64,000 bases of DNA from Variovorax gossypii (GTDB lineage Bacteria; Pseudomonadota; Gammaproteobacteria; Burkholderiales; Burkholderiaceae_C), in the NCBI RefSeq assembly GCF_003965815.1, contig NZ_RXOE01000011.1, forward strand, positions 1 to 64,000. Reading direction: 5' to 3'. Made by a program: the position numbers and the translations under genes. Of the stretch, positions 52,418 to 61,709 are shown one piece after another. The notes under the pieces are model-generated. The model did no database searches. It was not told where the DNA came from and saw only the letters and a list, made by a program, of their open reading frames with translations. Each line of letters starts with the position of its first letter. Within the stretch, counting starts at the first letter, position 1.

Positions 52418-54115
52418 TCATGCCGCGGCGGCCCTGGGAGCGCTGGAGCGCTTCGCCGGGGCGGCCTTGCGGGCCGGCGGCTTGGGCGGCGCGGCCTTCC
52501 TGGCGGGGGGCTTGGCAGCAGCCTTGACGGGCGTCTTGACTGGAGCCTTCTTCGCCGCGACCTTCACCGCCGCCTTCTTGCGCGCGGCCGGCTTCTTCCT
52601 GCCAGCGGCAGCGGCGGGCGCGCTCTCGGCTTCGTCGGAGGGCTCCTGCACGGCCGACTTCGGCGGCATGGGCGCTGGCGCCGCGCCGGCGGCGGCCGGG
52701 TGCTTCTGCGTGAGCTCCATCAGCAGCTTGTGCTCGGCCAGCATGTAGTCGCCGATCTCGGTGATGTCGGGCACGGCACGGCGGCAGGCGATCAGGCCGT
52801 AGTCCATGCGGCCGTTGTAGCTCTGCACCGTCACGTTGAGCGCCGTGCCGTGGCTGGCGATGGACACCGGGTAGTAGCAGGTGACCAGCGCGCCCGCGAA
52901 GTACATCGGGAAGGGGGCGCCCGCCACGTTGGAGACCGCCACGTTGGCCGCGGGCGGCAGCAGGTTGACGATGCCCGAGCGCCCCACCATCGAGGCGATG
53001 CCCGACACCAGCCAGGGCGCGGCGAAGGTCGGGAAGTCGTCCAGGACCACCGCCTTGAAGCGGTTCATGGTCGACTTCGAACTGTTCGAGGAGGCATTGA
53101 TCGCCTTCAGCCGCTGCACCGGGTCGGTGATATCGCTGGCCAGGCTCACGAGGATCATGCTGGCCTGGTTGTTCGCCGTGTCGTCGCCCGCCTCGCGCAG
53201 GCTCACCGGCACGCCCGCCACCAGCGGCTTGGCCGGCAGCTCGTTGTTGTCGGCAAGGTAGTGGCGCAACGCGCCGGAGACGGTGGCCAGCACCACGTCG
53301 TTGAGCGACACGCCGAAGTGCTTGGCGATGTACTTGGTCTCGGCCAGCGAGATGGTGCGGCCCGCGAAGGTGCGCTGGTTGGTGATCGACACGTTCAGCG
53401 AGGTGCGCGGCGCGAAGAGGTTGAACTTCTTCGGCGCGGCGGCGGTGTCCTTCTCGGCCGCCTTCTCGTCGGGCTTGGCGAGGCCGCTGATGGCGCGCGC
53501 GATGGCAGGCGCCATCTTGAAGAGCTTCACGTACTGCTGCGCGGTGTTGCGCAGCGCCGCGGTGGCGAGCTCGGCCATGCCCAGCTGGTAGTTGTTGCCG
53601 CGCGGTCGGCCGCGCGGCGGCTTCACCACGCGGCCGGTGGGCTCGAGGTCGAAGATGGCCTTGCCCACTTCCACGCCGGCCTGCCCGTCGATGCCCGCAT
53701 GGTGCACCTTGGTGTAGAGCGCCACCTGCCCGCTCTTGAGGCCGTCGATGATGTAGAACTCCCACATCGGGCGGCTGCGGTCTATCAGCGACGAATGCAG
53801 CCGCGCCACGTACTGTTGCAACTGCCGGTTGGTTCCGGGCTTGGGCAGCGTGATGTGGCGCACGTGGTAGTCGAGGTCGATGTCGTTGTCCTCGACCCAC
53901 ACCGGGTTGGTCATGTCGAAGGGCATCAGCGCGAGCTTGCGCGTGAACACGTCGGCCAGGTGGATGCGGCTGGCCATGAAGTTCTTGGCGTCCTCGTAGA
54001 ACTCGCCCTTGTAGCCCTTGGGCAGATCCAGCACGTTCAGCGAGCCCACGTGCATGGGCATTTCCGGCGTTTCCAGGTGCAGGAAGGTGGCATCAAGACC
54101 GCTCAGGTGTTTCAT
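52418..54115 (-). CDS. Wax ester/triacylglycerol synthase (WS/DGAT) with H1-like C-terminal tail
   Basis: The ATG with AAGGAGAG upstream gives 565 residues. The active-site HHxxxDG is HHAGIDG (His138 and His139), near TKV; a second WS/DGAT landmark is NVAVSNVAGAPFPMYFAGA. The enzyme forms wax esters or triacylglycerols from acyl-CoA and alcohols or diacylglycerol. The last 70 residues are an Ala/Lys/Pro-rich basic region (KKAAVKVAAKKAPVKTPVKA) not found in classical WS/DGATs. It lies in the same direction as the phasin-like genes, 160 bp upstream. Confidence 0.87.
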   Translation of the reverse strand: MKHLSGLDATFLHLETPEMPMHVGSLNVLDLPKGYKGEFYEDAKNFMASRIHLADVFTRKLALMPFDMTNPVWVEDNDIDLDYHVRHITLPKPGTNRQLQQYVARLHSSLIDRSRPMWEFYIIDGLKSGQVALYTKVHHAGIDGQAGVEVGKAIFDLEPTGRVVKPPRGRPRGNNYQLGMAELATAALRNTAQQYVKLFKMAPAIARAISGLAKPDEKAAEKDTAAAPKKFNLFAPRTSLNVSITNQRTFAGRTISLAETKYIAKHFGVSLNDVVLATVSGALRHYLADNNELPAKPLVAGVPVSLREAGDDTANNQASMILVSLASDITDPVQRLKAINASSNSSKSTMNRFKAVVLDDFPTFAAPWLVSGIASMVGRSGIVNLLPPAANVAVSNVAGAPFPMYFAGALVTCYYPVSIASHGTALNVTVQSYNGRMDYGLIACRRAVPDITEIGDYMLAEHKLLMELTQKHPAAAGAAPAPMPPKSAVQEPSDEAESAPAAAAGRKKPAARKKAAVKVAAKKAPVKTPVKAAAKPPARKAAPPKPPARKAAPAKRSSAPRAAAA

Positions 54116-54324
54116 GTGTTGTCTCTCCTTGGTGGGGCATGCGCCGTTCGGCAGGATACCGTGCGCATCGCGTTCCCGGGCCTCTGGTTCTTCAGTGTTT
54201 CCACCGGGGGAAGGCACTCGCGCGACAGGGGTTTGCCCGCAGTAGCAGGAAAGTGCCAGTCGCCCGGCCGGGGCGACAACCGTGCCGTTCGCGGTCTTTC
54301 ACGCGGGCTCCGTACACTGCGGCC

Positions 54325-56394
54325 ATGACATCCAGCCTCCCCCCGCAGCCCTCCCAGGACGACAACCTCTGGCTCGAAGACATCGACGGCGAAAGGCAGC
54401 TCGACTGGGCACGCGCCCAGAATGCCATCACCGTGCAGGCCTACGCGCAGTCGCCTGCGTTCGAGGCGCTCCAGCAGGGCATCCTCGAGGTGCTCGACTC
54501 CGACGATCGCATCCCGATGGTGCGCAAGATCGGCCCGCGCTTCTTCTACAACTTCTGGCGCGACAAGGACCATCCGAAGGGCCTGTGGCGCCGCACCACG
54601 CTCGACGAGTACCGCAAGCCGCGCCCCGAATGGGAGAGCGTGCTCGACCTCGACGCGCTGGCCGCGGCCGACGGCGAGAACTGGGTCTGGCACGGCGCCG
54701 ACTGCCTGGAGCCCGAGTACCGGCGCTGCCTGATCTCGCTGTCGCGCGGCGGCGCCGACGCCGACGTGGTGCGCGAGTTCGACCTCGAGACGAAGCAGTT
54801 CGTGCCGGGCGGCTTCTCGCTGCCCGAGGCCAAGAATCACGTGGGCTGGAAGGACATCGACAACCTCTACGTGGCAACCGACTTCGGCCCCGGCTCCATG
54901 ACCAGCTCCAGCTACCCGCGCATCGTGAAGCAGTGGCGGCGCGGTACGCCGCTCGAGAGCGCGGTGACCGTGTACGAAGGCCTGCACGAGGACATGTCCG
55001 TCAGCGCCTACCGGGACAACACGCCCGGCTTCGAGCGCGACTTCGTCTCGCGGCAGATCGACTTCTACGAGAGCGAGACCTGGCTGCGCAAGGCCGACGG
55101 CACGTTCGCCAAGATCGACGTGCCCGACGACTCGCTGGCCGAGATCACGCGCGAGTGGATGCTGATCGAGCCGCGCACCGACTGGACCGTGGCCGGTGCC
55201 ACCTACAGGTCGGGCTCGCTGCTGGCCGTGAAGTTCGACGACTACATGGCCGGCCGCCGCGAGCTCACGGTGCTGTTCGAGCCCGACGACACCACCGCGC
55301 TCGACAGCCATTCGTGGACGCGCAACCACCTGATCGTCAACGTGATGCACGACGTGGTGAACCGCCTCGAGGTGCTCACGCCTCCCGCCGGTGGAACGGG
55401 GCCGTGGAAGCGCGAGAGCCTGGGCGGTGCGCCCGAGCTCTCGACCATCGCGGCGGGCGGCATCGACGAGGACGAGAACGACGACTACTTCCTCACCGTG
55501 AGCGGCTTCCTGCAGCCGACCACGCTCTACATCGGCACCATCGGCACGGCTGAAAAGAGCGAGCCCCAGGTGCTGAAGGACAGCCCCGCCTTCTTCGATG
55601 CCTCGCGCCATCGCGTGAGCCAGCATTTCGCGACCTCGAAGGACGGCACGCGCGTGCCCTACTTCGAGATCGCCCCGAAGGACCTGAAGGCCGACGCAAG
55701 CAACCCCACGCTGCAGTACGCCTACGGCGGCTTCGAGATCCCCCTGCAGCCCAGCTACAGCGGCAGCATCGGCCGCGCCTGGCTGGACCAGGGCGGCGTG
55801 TACGTTGTCGCCAACATCCGCGGCGGCGGCGAATACGGCCCGCGCTGGCACCAGGCCGCGCTGCAGGAGAACCGGCTGCGCACCTGCGAGGACTTCGCGG
55901 CCGTCTCCGAAGACCTGATCGCGCGCGGAGTCACCTCGCCCGCGCACCTGGGCGCCATGGGCGGCAGCAACGGCGGCCTGCTGATGGGCAACATGCTCAC
56001 GCTCTATCCGCAGCTCTACGGCGCCATCGTGAGCGAGGTGGCGCTGCTCGACATGCGGCGCTACACGCACCTGTCGGCCGGCGCCTCGTGGATCGCGGAA
56101 TACGGCGACCCCGACCAGCCCGAGGAGTGGGAGTTCATCCGCGCCTTCTCGCCCTACGAGAACGCGAAGCCGGGCCGGGCCTATCCGCCCGCGCTCTTCA
56201 CCACCTCCACGCGCGACGACCGCGTGGGCCCGGTGCATGCGCGCAAGATGCACGCGAAGATGACGGCGCTGGGCCACGACAGCAGCTTCTACGAGAACCT
56301 GGAAGGCGGCCACAGCGCGGCCACGGACAACAAGGAATCCGCCTTCATGGACGCGCTGGGCTATGCCTACCTGTGGCAACACCTGAGGAGTTGA
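54325..56394 (+). CDS. S9 family serine peptidase (prolyl oligopeptidase-like)
   Basis: The ATG at 54325 gives 689 residues. The N-terminal beta-propeller spans about 1-440, the catalytic alpha/beta-hydrolase domain about 450-689. The triad is Ser548 in GAMGGSNGG, an Asp in TSTRDDRVGPVH and His in LEGGHSAA. No signal peptide. The arginase gene starts 1 bp after its stop, with the AGGAG site inside this gene, so the two are translationally coupled. Confidence 0.9.
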   Translation: MTSSLPPQPSQDDNLWLEDIDGERQLDWARAQNAITVQAYAQSPAFEALQQGILEVLDSDDRIPMVRKIGPRFFYNFWRDKDHPKGLWRRTTLDEYRKPRPEWESVLDLDALAAADGENWVWHGADCLEPEYRRCLISLSRGGADADVVREFDLETKQFVPGGFSLPEAKNHVGWKDIDNLYVATDFGPGSMTSSSYPRIVKQWRRGTPLESAVTVYEGLHEDMSVSAYRDNTPGFERDFVSRQIDFYESETWLRKADGTFAKIDVPDDSLAEITREWMLIEPRTDWTVAGATYRSGSLLAVKFDDYMAGRRELTVLFEPDDTTALDSHSWTRNHLIVNVMHDVVNRLEVLTPPAGGTGPWKRESLGGAPELSTIAAGGIDEDENDDYFLTVSGFLQPTTLYIGTIGTAEKSEPQVLKDSPAFFDASRHRVSQHFATSKDGTRVPYFEIAPKDLKADASNPTLQYAYGGFEIPLQPSYSGSIGRAWLDQGGVYVVANIRGGGEYGPRWHQAALQENRLRTCEDFAAVSEDLIARGVTSPAHLGAMGGSNGGLLMGNMLTLYPQLYGAIVSEVALLDMRRYTHLSAGASWIAEYGDPDQPEEWEFIRAFSPYENAKPGRAYPPALFTTSTRDDRVGPVHARKMHAKMTALGHDSSFYENLEGGHSAATDNKESAFMDALGYAYLWQHLRS

Positions 56395-56395
56395 G

Positions 56396-57316
56396 ATGAG
56401 CAACGCGAACGTCACCCTCGAACTGATCGGCGCGCCCACCGACGTCGGCGCCAGCGTTCGCGGCGCCGGCATGGGGCCCGACGCGCTGCGCGTGGCGGGC
56501 CTGCCCGAGGCGCTCGCGCGGCAGGGCTACACGGTCATCGACCGCGGCAACCTCGCGGGCCCGGCCACGCCCTGGGCGCCGCCGGCCAACGGGCTGCGCC
56601 ACCTCGACGAGGTGATCGCCTGGAACCGCTCGGTGTACGCGGCCGTCGACACCGCGCTGGGCACGGGCCACGTGCCCCTGATGATGGGCGGCGACCACTG
56701 CCTGGCCATCGGATCGATCAGCGCGGTGGCATGGCATGCGCGCAAGCGCGGCAAGAAGCTGCGCGTGCTGTGGCTCGACGCGCACTCCGACGTCAACACC
56801 GAGACCACCAGCCCCAGCGGCAACCTGCACGGCATGCCGGTGTCGTGCCTGCTGGGCCACGGGCCGGCGGTGCTCACGGGCTGGAGCGGCGAGCGTGCGG
56901 CGCTGCAGCACGACGCCATCCGCTTCATCGGCATCCGCAGCGTGGACGGCGACGAGAAGGAAGCCATCCGCACGCTGGGCCTGAACGTGTTCGACATGCG
57001 CCACATCGACGAGCACGGCATGCGCACCACCATGACCGAGGCGCTGCAGGACGTGGACGAGGACACGCACCTGCACGTGAGCTTCGACCTCGACTGCCTC
57101 GACCCGGCCGACGCACCCGGCGTGGGCACCGGCGTGCGCGGCGGGCCGACCTACCGCGAGATGCAGCTGTGCATGGAGATGGTTGCCGACACCGGGCGGC
57201 TCGGCTCGCTGGACGTGGTGGAACTCAACCCTGCGCTCGACGTGCGCAACCAGACGGCCGAAGTGGCCGTCGAACTCATCGAGAGCCTGTTCGGCAAGTC
57301 GACTCTGGTGCGATAG
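56396..57316 (+). CDS. rocF: Arginase
   Basis: The 306-residue protein has the arginase metal-binding motifs: MMGGDHCLAIGS, WLDAHSDVNT and SFDLDCLDP, plus GNLHGMP and the C-terminal GLSL-like DVVELNPALD. It hydrolyses arginine to ornithine and urea, using two Mn2+ ions. It follows the peptidase gene with 1 bp between stop and start, suggesting release of peptide-derived arginine. Confidence 0.93.
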   Translation: MSNANVTLELIGAPTDVGASVRGAGMGPDALRVAGLPEALARQGYTVIDRGNLAGPATPWAPPANGLRHLDEVIAWNRSVYAAVDTALGTGHVPLMMGGDHCLAIGSISAVAWHARKRGKKLRVLWLDAHSDVNTETTSPSGNLHGMPVSCLLGHGPAVLTGWSGERAALQHDAIRFIGIRSVDGDEKEAIRTLGLNVFDMRHIDEHGMRTTMTEALQDVDEDTHLHVSFDLDCLDPADAPGVGTGVRGGPTYREMQLCMEMVADTGRLGSLDVVELNPALDVRNQTAEVAVELIESLFGKSTLVR

Positions 57317-57324
57317 CAGGAACT

Positions 57325-57414
57325 CCCCCAGGCTTCGCGCACTTCGTGTCGCCTCTCCTCCCCCCTCGCTGGGGGCGACACCTGCGGCCCGGCAAGGCCG
57401 GTTCCGCGGTGTCT
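57325..57414 (+). repeat. Dispersed structured intergenic repeat, copy C
   Basis: Same element as at 10698: CCCCCAGGCTTCGCGCACTT start, CCCCCTCGCTGGGGG hairpin and GGCCCGGCAAGGCCGGTTCC. It lies 8 bp after the arginase stop codon. Confidence 0.85.
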
Positions 57415-57446
57415 CGCGAACGGGCCATGCCGAGCATCGAAATGAA

Positions 57447-58010
57447 TCAGGGGCGCTCGACCTGCGCCGCCTTGGCGCGTGTGGTGTAGCCCTGGTAGGC
57501 CGGGAGCGCGACGGCCGCGAGGATGCCGAGCACCGTGATCACGGGCAGCAGCCATGCGCCGATCAGCACGCCGATGCCGTTGGGCGGCGGCGGCGCGCCG
57601 AAGCGGTTGCGGCCCTTGGTGCCCGACTTGAAGACCCAGATCAGCGCGACGAAGGGGATCAGCGCCAGGAACAGCATCCAGCCCGACCAGTCCATGTCGT
57701 GCGAACGCTGGATGCCGGTCAGCACGTAGAAGACCAGATAGGGGATCGCGAGCAGGAAGGTCAGCCCCCCGATCACGCCCTCGGAGCGCGCGAGGCCGCT
57801 GAAGCCCAGGATCCCGCCCATCACGCCGGCCGCGACGATGAAGATGAGGTAAGAAAAAAGCGTGTAAGCCAGGAAGCGGGCCCGCCCGATGCGACCCTTG
57901 GCGGACCACAGCTTCACCGGCTGCACGGCATCGGTGCCGCCGTCGTAGACATCGGCCACCGCGGAGCGGGGCGCCGCGTACGGATTGGGATTGGTGAAAT
58001 CGGTCGTCAT
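57447..58010 (-). CDS. DUF805 membrane protein with pilin-like C-terminal helix
   Basis: The 187-residue protein has an AGGAGAGA ribosome site. A short cytosolic N terminus (NPYAAPRSAVAD) precedes the DUF805 core with conserved SAKGRIGRARF and four membrane segments. The C terminus (VITVLGILAAVALPAYQGY, then TTRAKAAQ) strikingly resembles the N-terminal helix of type IV pilins, yet lacks the prepilin peptidase site. It converges with arginase across repeat copy C. Function unknown; a membrane-embedded sensor or scaffold is possible. Confidence 0.78.
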   Translation of the reverse strand: MTTDFTNPNPYAAPRSAVADVYDGGTDAVQPVKLWSAKGRIGRARFLAYTLFSYLIFIVAAGVMGGILGFSGLARSEGVIGGLTFLLAIPYLVFYVLTGIQRSHDMDWSGWMLFLALIPFVALIWVFKSGTKGRNRFGAPPPPNGIGVLIGAWLLPVITVLGILAAVALPAYQGYTTRAKAAQVERP

Positions 58011-58060
58011 TTGCTTCTCTCTCCTCTGCTTTGTAAAGAGCCCATTGTGGGCAAAGACCT

Positions 58061-59425
58061 TTACAAAAGGCCAGCCCTTTTGACAGCGTGGTAGCGATTC
58101 ACCAGCGCCACGGCCAGGTCGGCAGGCTCCACGTCGACCGACAGCGGGTCGTTGCCGACCACGCGCGCGAAGGCGTCGCGGCGCGACTGCTCGAAGAGGT
58201 GCGCCGCGGCCACGTCGACTGCGTCCCGCGCATGCACCAGCGGCTGCGCGGCGATGTGCCCCAGCACGCGTTCGCGCAGGCTCGCCACCAGCACGAGGTG
58301 CTTGCGGCGCAGCAGCTTGATGGCGGGGCGCAGCTCGGCGGCGTCCTCGTCGCGGAAGTTGGTCAGCACGATGACGAGCGCGCGCCTTTTCTGCACGCGC
58401 AGCAGTTCCTGCGCGGCCAGCAGGTAGTCGGAATGGGTGGCGCCGGGCTGGATGTCGTGCAGCCGGTTCATCAGCGCATTGAGCGTGGCCGTTCCCTTGC
58501 GCGGGGCGAAGTCGCGCCGCTCCTCGGCGGGGCAGCCGAAGGTCATGGCGCCGACCTCGTCGCCCTCCTTCAGCGCGACGTAGCTCAGCAGCATCAGCGC
58601 GTTGAGCGCCTCGTCGAAGTGGCTGCTGGCCTTCTGCGCCAGCGCGCCTTCGTCGGCGCGCATGCGGCGGCCGCAGTCGAGCAGGAACAGCACGCACTGG
58701 TCGCGGTCGTCCTGGAACTCGCGCACGATGGGCCGGCGCTGGCGCTGCGTGGCTTTCCAGTCGATGTGGCGCAGCGAGTCGCCGGTCTTGTAGTCGGCGA
58801 GCTGCCGGAAGTCGGTGCCCAACCCGCGCTGCGCATAGGTCTTGATGCCGATCTGCGCGAGCCGCCGGTCGCCCGAGAGCCACGCGTAGCGCGCCAGCGC
58901 GGCGAAGTTGGGATACACGCGCAGCCGGCGCGGCTCGCCCAGCGTCTGGCGCAGCTCGAAGCAGCCGAGGCGGGTGCGCCAGCGCAGCTGCGTGGCGCCG
59001 AACTGCGCGACGCCGCGCTGCGTGGCGGTGGCCGTGTAGCGCAGCGCGACGCGCGAGAGCGCCGGCACGGCGTGCGCCTGCGGCAGCCCCTCGAAGGCGA
59101 AGTGGGTGTCGAGCTCGTCGAACACCGACACCTGCCAGGCCTGGGTGCCTTCATTGACCAGCGTGAGCGTGAGCACGGTGGGCACGCCGAGCGAGAACGC
59201 ACCCGGCAGGTTGCGCTCGATGCGCAGCGGCGCCGCACGCCACGCGCGCAGGCTGCTCCAGAGGTCGAAGCCGGCGAGCACGAAACCCAGCACGAGCAGC
59301 ACGCCCGCCACGGCGGCGACGTACGCCAGCGGCGCGCCCAGCAGCAGCGCCACGGAGGCGGCCGCGCTCAGGCCGGCCAGCGCCAGCACGGCCGCACGCG
59401 CGGGGATCGGAACAGCAGCGCGCAT
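58061..59425 (-). CDS. DUF58 domain protein (MoxR-associated)
   Basis: The 454-residue protein has two N-terminal membrane helices (about 5-55) and a periplasmic or cytosolic DUF58 domain with the signature RGLGTDFRQLADYKTGDSLR and HIDWKATQ, followed by a VWA-like region (VLFLLDCGRRMRADEG). DUF58 proteins pair with MoxR ATPases in maturation of surface or redox proteins. Eight bases separate it from the moxR gene upstream. Confidence 0.85.
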   Translation of the reverse strand: MRAAVPIPARAAVLALAGLSAAASVALLLGAPLAYVAAVAGVLLVLGFVLAGFDLWSSLRAWRAAPLRIERNLPGAFSLGVPTVLTLTLVNEGTQAWQVSVFDELDTHFAFEGLPQAHAVPALSRVALRYTATATQRGVAQFGATQLRWRTRLGCFELRQTLGEPRRLRVYPNFAALARYAWLSGDRRLAQIGIKTYAQRGLGTDFRQLADYKTGDSLRHIDWKATQRQRRPIVREFQDDRDQCVLFLLDCGRRMRADEGALAQKASSHFDEALNALMLLSYVALKEGDEVGAMTFGCPAEERRDFAPRKGTATLNALMNRLHDIQPGATHSDYLLAAQELLRVQKRRALVIVLTNFRDEDAAELRPAIKLLRRKHLVLVASLRERVLGHIAAQPLVHARDAVDVAAAHLFEQSRRDAFARVVGNDPLSVDVEPADLAVALVNRYHAVKRAGLL

Positions 59426-59433
59426 CCGCGGGC

Positions 59434-60429
59434 CTAGAGCCGTGGCGCCTCGACGCTGTCGCGCGCGGCGCGCAGCAGGGTGTCCACGCCCATGCCTTCG
59501 AGCTGCGCGTCGGGCGAGATCATCACGCGGTGCCGCAGCGCGGGCAGCGCCTGGCGCGCCACGTCGTCGGGCGTGATGAAGTCGCGCCCGGCCATCAGCG
59601 CGGCGGCGCGGGCGGCGCGCACCAGGGCCATGGTGCCGCGCGGCCCGGCGCCCGACGACAGGCCCGGCCAGTCGCGCGTGGCGCGCGCGATGCGCACCGC
59701 ATAGTCGATCACGCGCTCGTCGGCCTGCACCAGGCAGGCCAGCCGCTGCAGCTCGAGCACCTGCGCCTCGTCGAGGCAGGGACGCACGGCCTCCAGCGGA
59801 AACTGGTTGCCGGCGCGCTGCCGCGTGGTCAGCTGCACGATGGCGTTCTCTTCGGTGTGGCTCGGAAAGCCGATGTCGATCTTCAGCAGGAAGCGATCGA
59901 GCTGCGCCTCGGGCAGCGGATAGGTGCCCTCGGTGTCGATCGGATTCTGCGTGGCCATCACCATGAAGGGGCGCGGCAGCGGCATGGCCGTGCCTTCGAG
60001 CGTGACCTGGTACTCCTGCATGACTTCGAGCAGTGCGCTCTGGGTCTTGGCCGGCGCGCGGTTGATTTCGTCGGCCAGCAGCAGGTTGGTGAACACCGGC
60101 CCCTGGTGCACGCGCAGGGTGCCGAGGCTGCCGTCGCCGCGCGAGGCGATGTCGAGCACCGCGTGGCCGGTGATGTCGGAGGGCATCAGGTCGGGCGTGA
60201 ACTGCACGCGCGCGTAGCGCAGCGTCATGGCCTGCGCCAGCGCCCGCGCGAGCAGGGTCTTGCCGAGCCCCGGCACGCCTTCGATCAGCACGTGGCCCGA
60301 GGCGACCAGCGCCACCAGCGTCTGGTCGACCGCCTCCAACTGGCCGACCACGGCCTGGCCGACCTCGGCGCGCAGCGTCTGCAGCCACTGGGCCGCACGC
60401 GTCAGTTCTTCGGGTTGGATGGCTTGCAT
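59434..60429 (-). CDS. MoxR-family AAA ATPase
   Basis: The 331-residue protein has Walker A GVPGLGKTL, Walker B LLADEINRAP, sensor 1 MATQNPIDTEGTYPLPEAQLD and an arginine-finger region. MoxR ATPases act as chaperones for substrates with VWA domains, including the DUF58 protein encoded next in the operon. The gene is 14 bp downstream of the DUF4350 gene. Confidence 0.9.
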   Translation of the reverse strand: MQAIQPEELTRAAQWLQTLRAEVGQAVVGQLEAVDQTLVALVASGHVLIEGVPGLGKTLLARALAQAMTLRYARVQFTPDLMPSDITGHAVLDIASRGDGSLGTLRVHQGPVFTNLLLADEINRAPAKTQSALLEVMQEYQVTLEGTAMPLPRPFMVMATQNPIDTEGTYPLPEAQLDRFLLKIDIGFPSHTEENAIVQLTTRQRAGNQFPLEAVRPCLDEAQVLELQRLACLVQADERVIDYAVRIARATRDWPGLSSGAGPRGTMALVRAARAAALMAGRDFITPDDVARQALPALRHRVMISPDAQLEGMGVDTLLRAARDSVEAPRL

Positions 60430-60443
60430 GTGCGTCTCTCGGT

Positions 60444-61709
60444 TCAGGATGTGGATTGGGCGGAAGAAGAAGATGAGGCGGAGGACCGGGGCATGAACGG
60501 CCCGTTGGCATCGAGCCGCCGGCGCGCGGTTTCGAGCACCTCCAGGTCGACCGCCATGGCACCGGCATGACGGGGGCGCGCCCCGTCCATCGCCCGCACG
60601 AGCATGGCGGCTTCCAGCCCGGTGGCCTGCGCGATGGCGGCTGCGCGCGCCGCGGCATCGCGATGGACGTAGCCACGCAGCTGGCGGCGGGCCGACTCGT
60701 TCAGTGCGCGCAGTTGCGCCGCGTGCAGCGCGTCGGCGCCATGCATGTGCAGGAAGCCGGCGGTGCCGCGCACCTGCTCGGCCATGGAGCGCCGGTGCGT
60801 GCCGGCCGAAGGCGCCAGCGGCCCGAAGCGCACGGCCGCACGCCAGAGCGCGAAGGCCAGCGCCAGCATGCCCACGACCAACGCCACCCAGCCCCTTTGC
60901 CAGAGCCAGAGCATGAAGGGCTCGCGCGTCTCCTCGACGACGAACCAGACTTCGGCGCCGCTGCGCGCCTGCACGGCGGCGGCGGCGAACAGCGCGTTGT
61001 CGGCCCGCACCAGGTTCTCGTTGTGCCACAGGCCCCAGGGCATGACGGTGACGGTGCCGCGGCCGACACGCACGCGGATCGCCTCGGTGGTGCCGCGCGC
61101 GCCAACCGCGGTCCACAGCGGCGGCGGCTGCTTGTCGGCGGGCTTGTAGCGCGACGACGACCACCAGGCGCAGACACGGAAGCTGCGGCCACCGGCGAAG
61201 CTCGCGGGCACGGAGTCGGGCTCGGTCACGGCGTGGCAATCCGCGTCCTTCGGGGGCGGGTCGAAGCGGCGCGAGGCGGGCGTTTTCTTCTTCGGCTCGG
61301 GAGGGGTTTTCTTCTTCTCGTCCGCCGCGGGCTGCTTTTCGCGGACCAGCGGTAGCCAGTCTTCCAGCTGCTCGCCGCTGACGAGATAGGCCGGTATCAC
61401 GAGATGACCGCCCTGCTCGACCCATTCGCGCAGGCGCTTTCCCCGCTCGGGGAACATGTCCCAATAGCTGGAGGCCAGCACCAGCCGCGCCTGCGCAGGC
61501 GGCATGGTGTCGAGGCTCTCGCGCTTGACCACATTCATGCCGAGCTCGCGCAGCATCGCCTGCGCGCCGTAGAACCGGTTCTTCTTCGCCTCGCCGCTCG
61601 CGGGCGTCGGCACCTCGGTGTCGGCCCATTCGGTGGCCGAGACCAGCCACAAGCCGACCAGCGCCACCACGAGCACCGAGACGATGCGAACCACCCATGT
61701 GTTGTTCAT
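60444..61709 (-). CDS. DUF4350 membrane protein
   Basis: The 421-residue protein has an N-terminal membrane helix (IVSVLVVALVGLWLVSATEW), a periplasmic part with a DUF4350 region (YGAQAMLRELGMNVVKRES, VRVGRGTVTVMPWGLWHN), a second helix (WVALVVGMLALAFALW) and a cytosolic tail. A Lys/Pro-rich insert of about 30 residues is present. It lies between DUF4129 and MoxR genes, the normal order in this operon type. Its ATG overlaps the end of the DUF4129 gene. Confidence 0.8.
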   Translation of the reverse strand: MNNTWVVRIVSVLVVALVGLWLVSATEWADTEVPTPASGEAKKNRFYGAQAMLRELGMNVVKRESLDTMPPAQARLVLASSYWDMFPERGKRLREWVEQGGHLVIPAYLVSGEQLEDWLPLVREKQPAADEKKKTPPEPKKKTPASRRFDPPPKDADCHAVTEPDSVPASFAGGRSFRVCAWWSSSRYKPADKQPPPLWTAVGARGTTEAIRVRVGRGTVTVMPWGLWHNENLVRADNALFAAAAVQARSGAEVWFVVEETREPFMLWLWQRGWVALVVGMLALAFALWRAAVRFGPLAPSAGTHRRSMAEQVRGTAGFLHMHGADALHAAQLRALNESARRQLRGYVHRDAAARAAAIAQATGLEAAMLVRAMDGARPRHAGAMAVDLEVLETARRRLDANGPFMPRSSASSSSSAQSTS

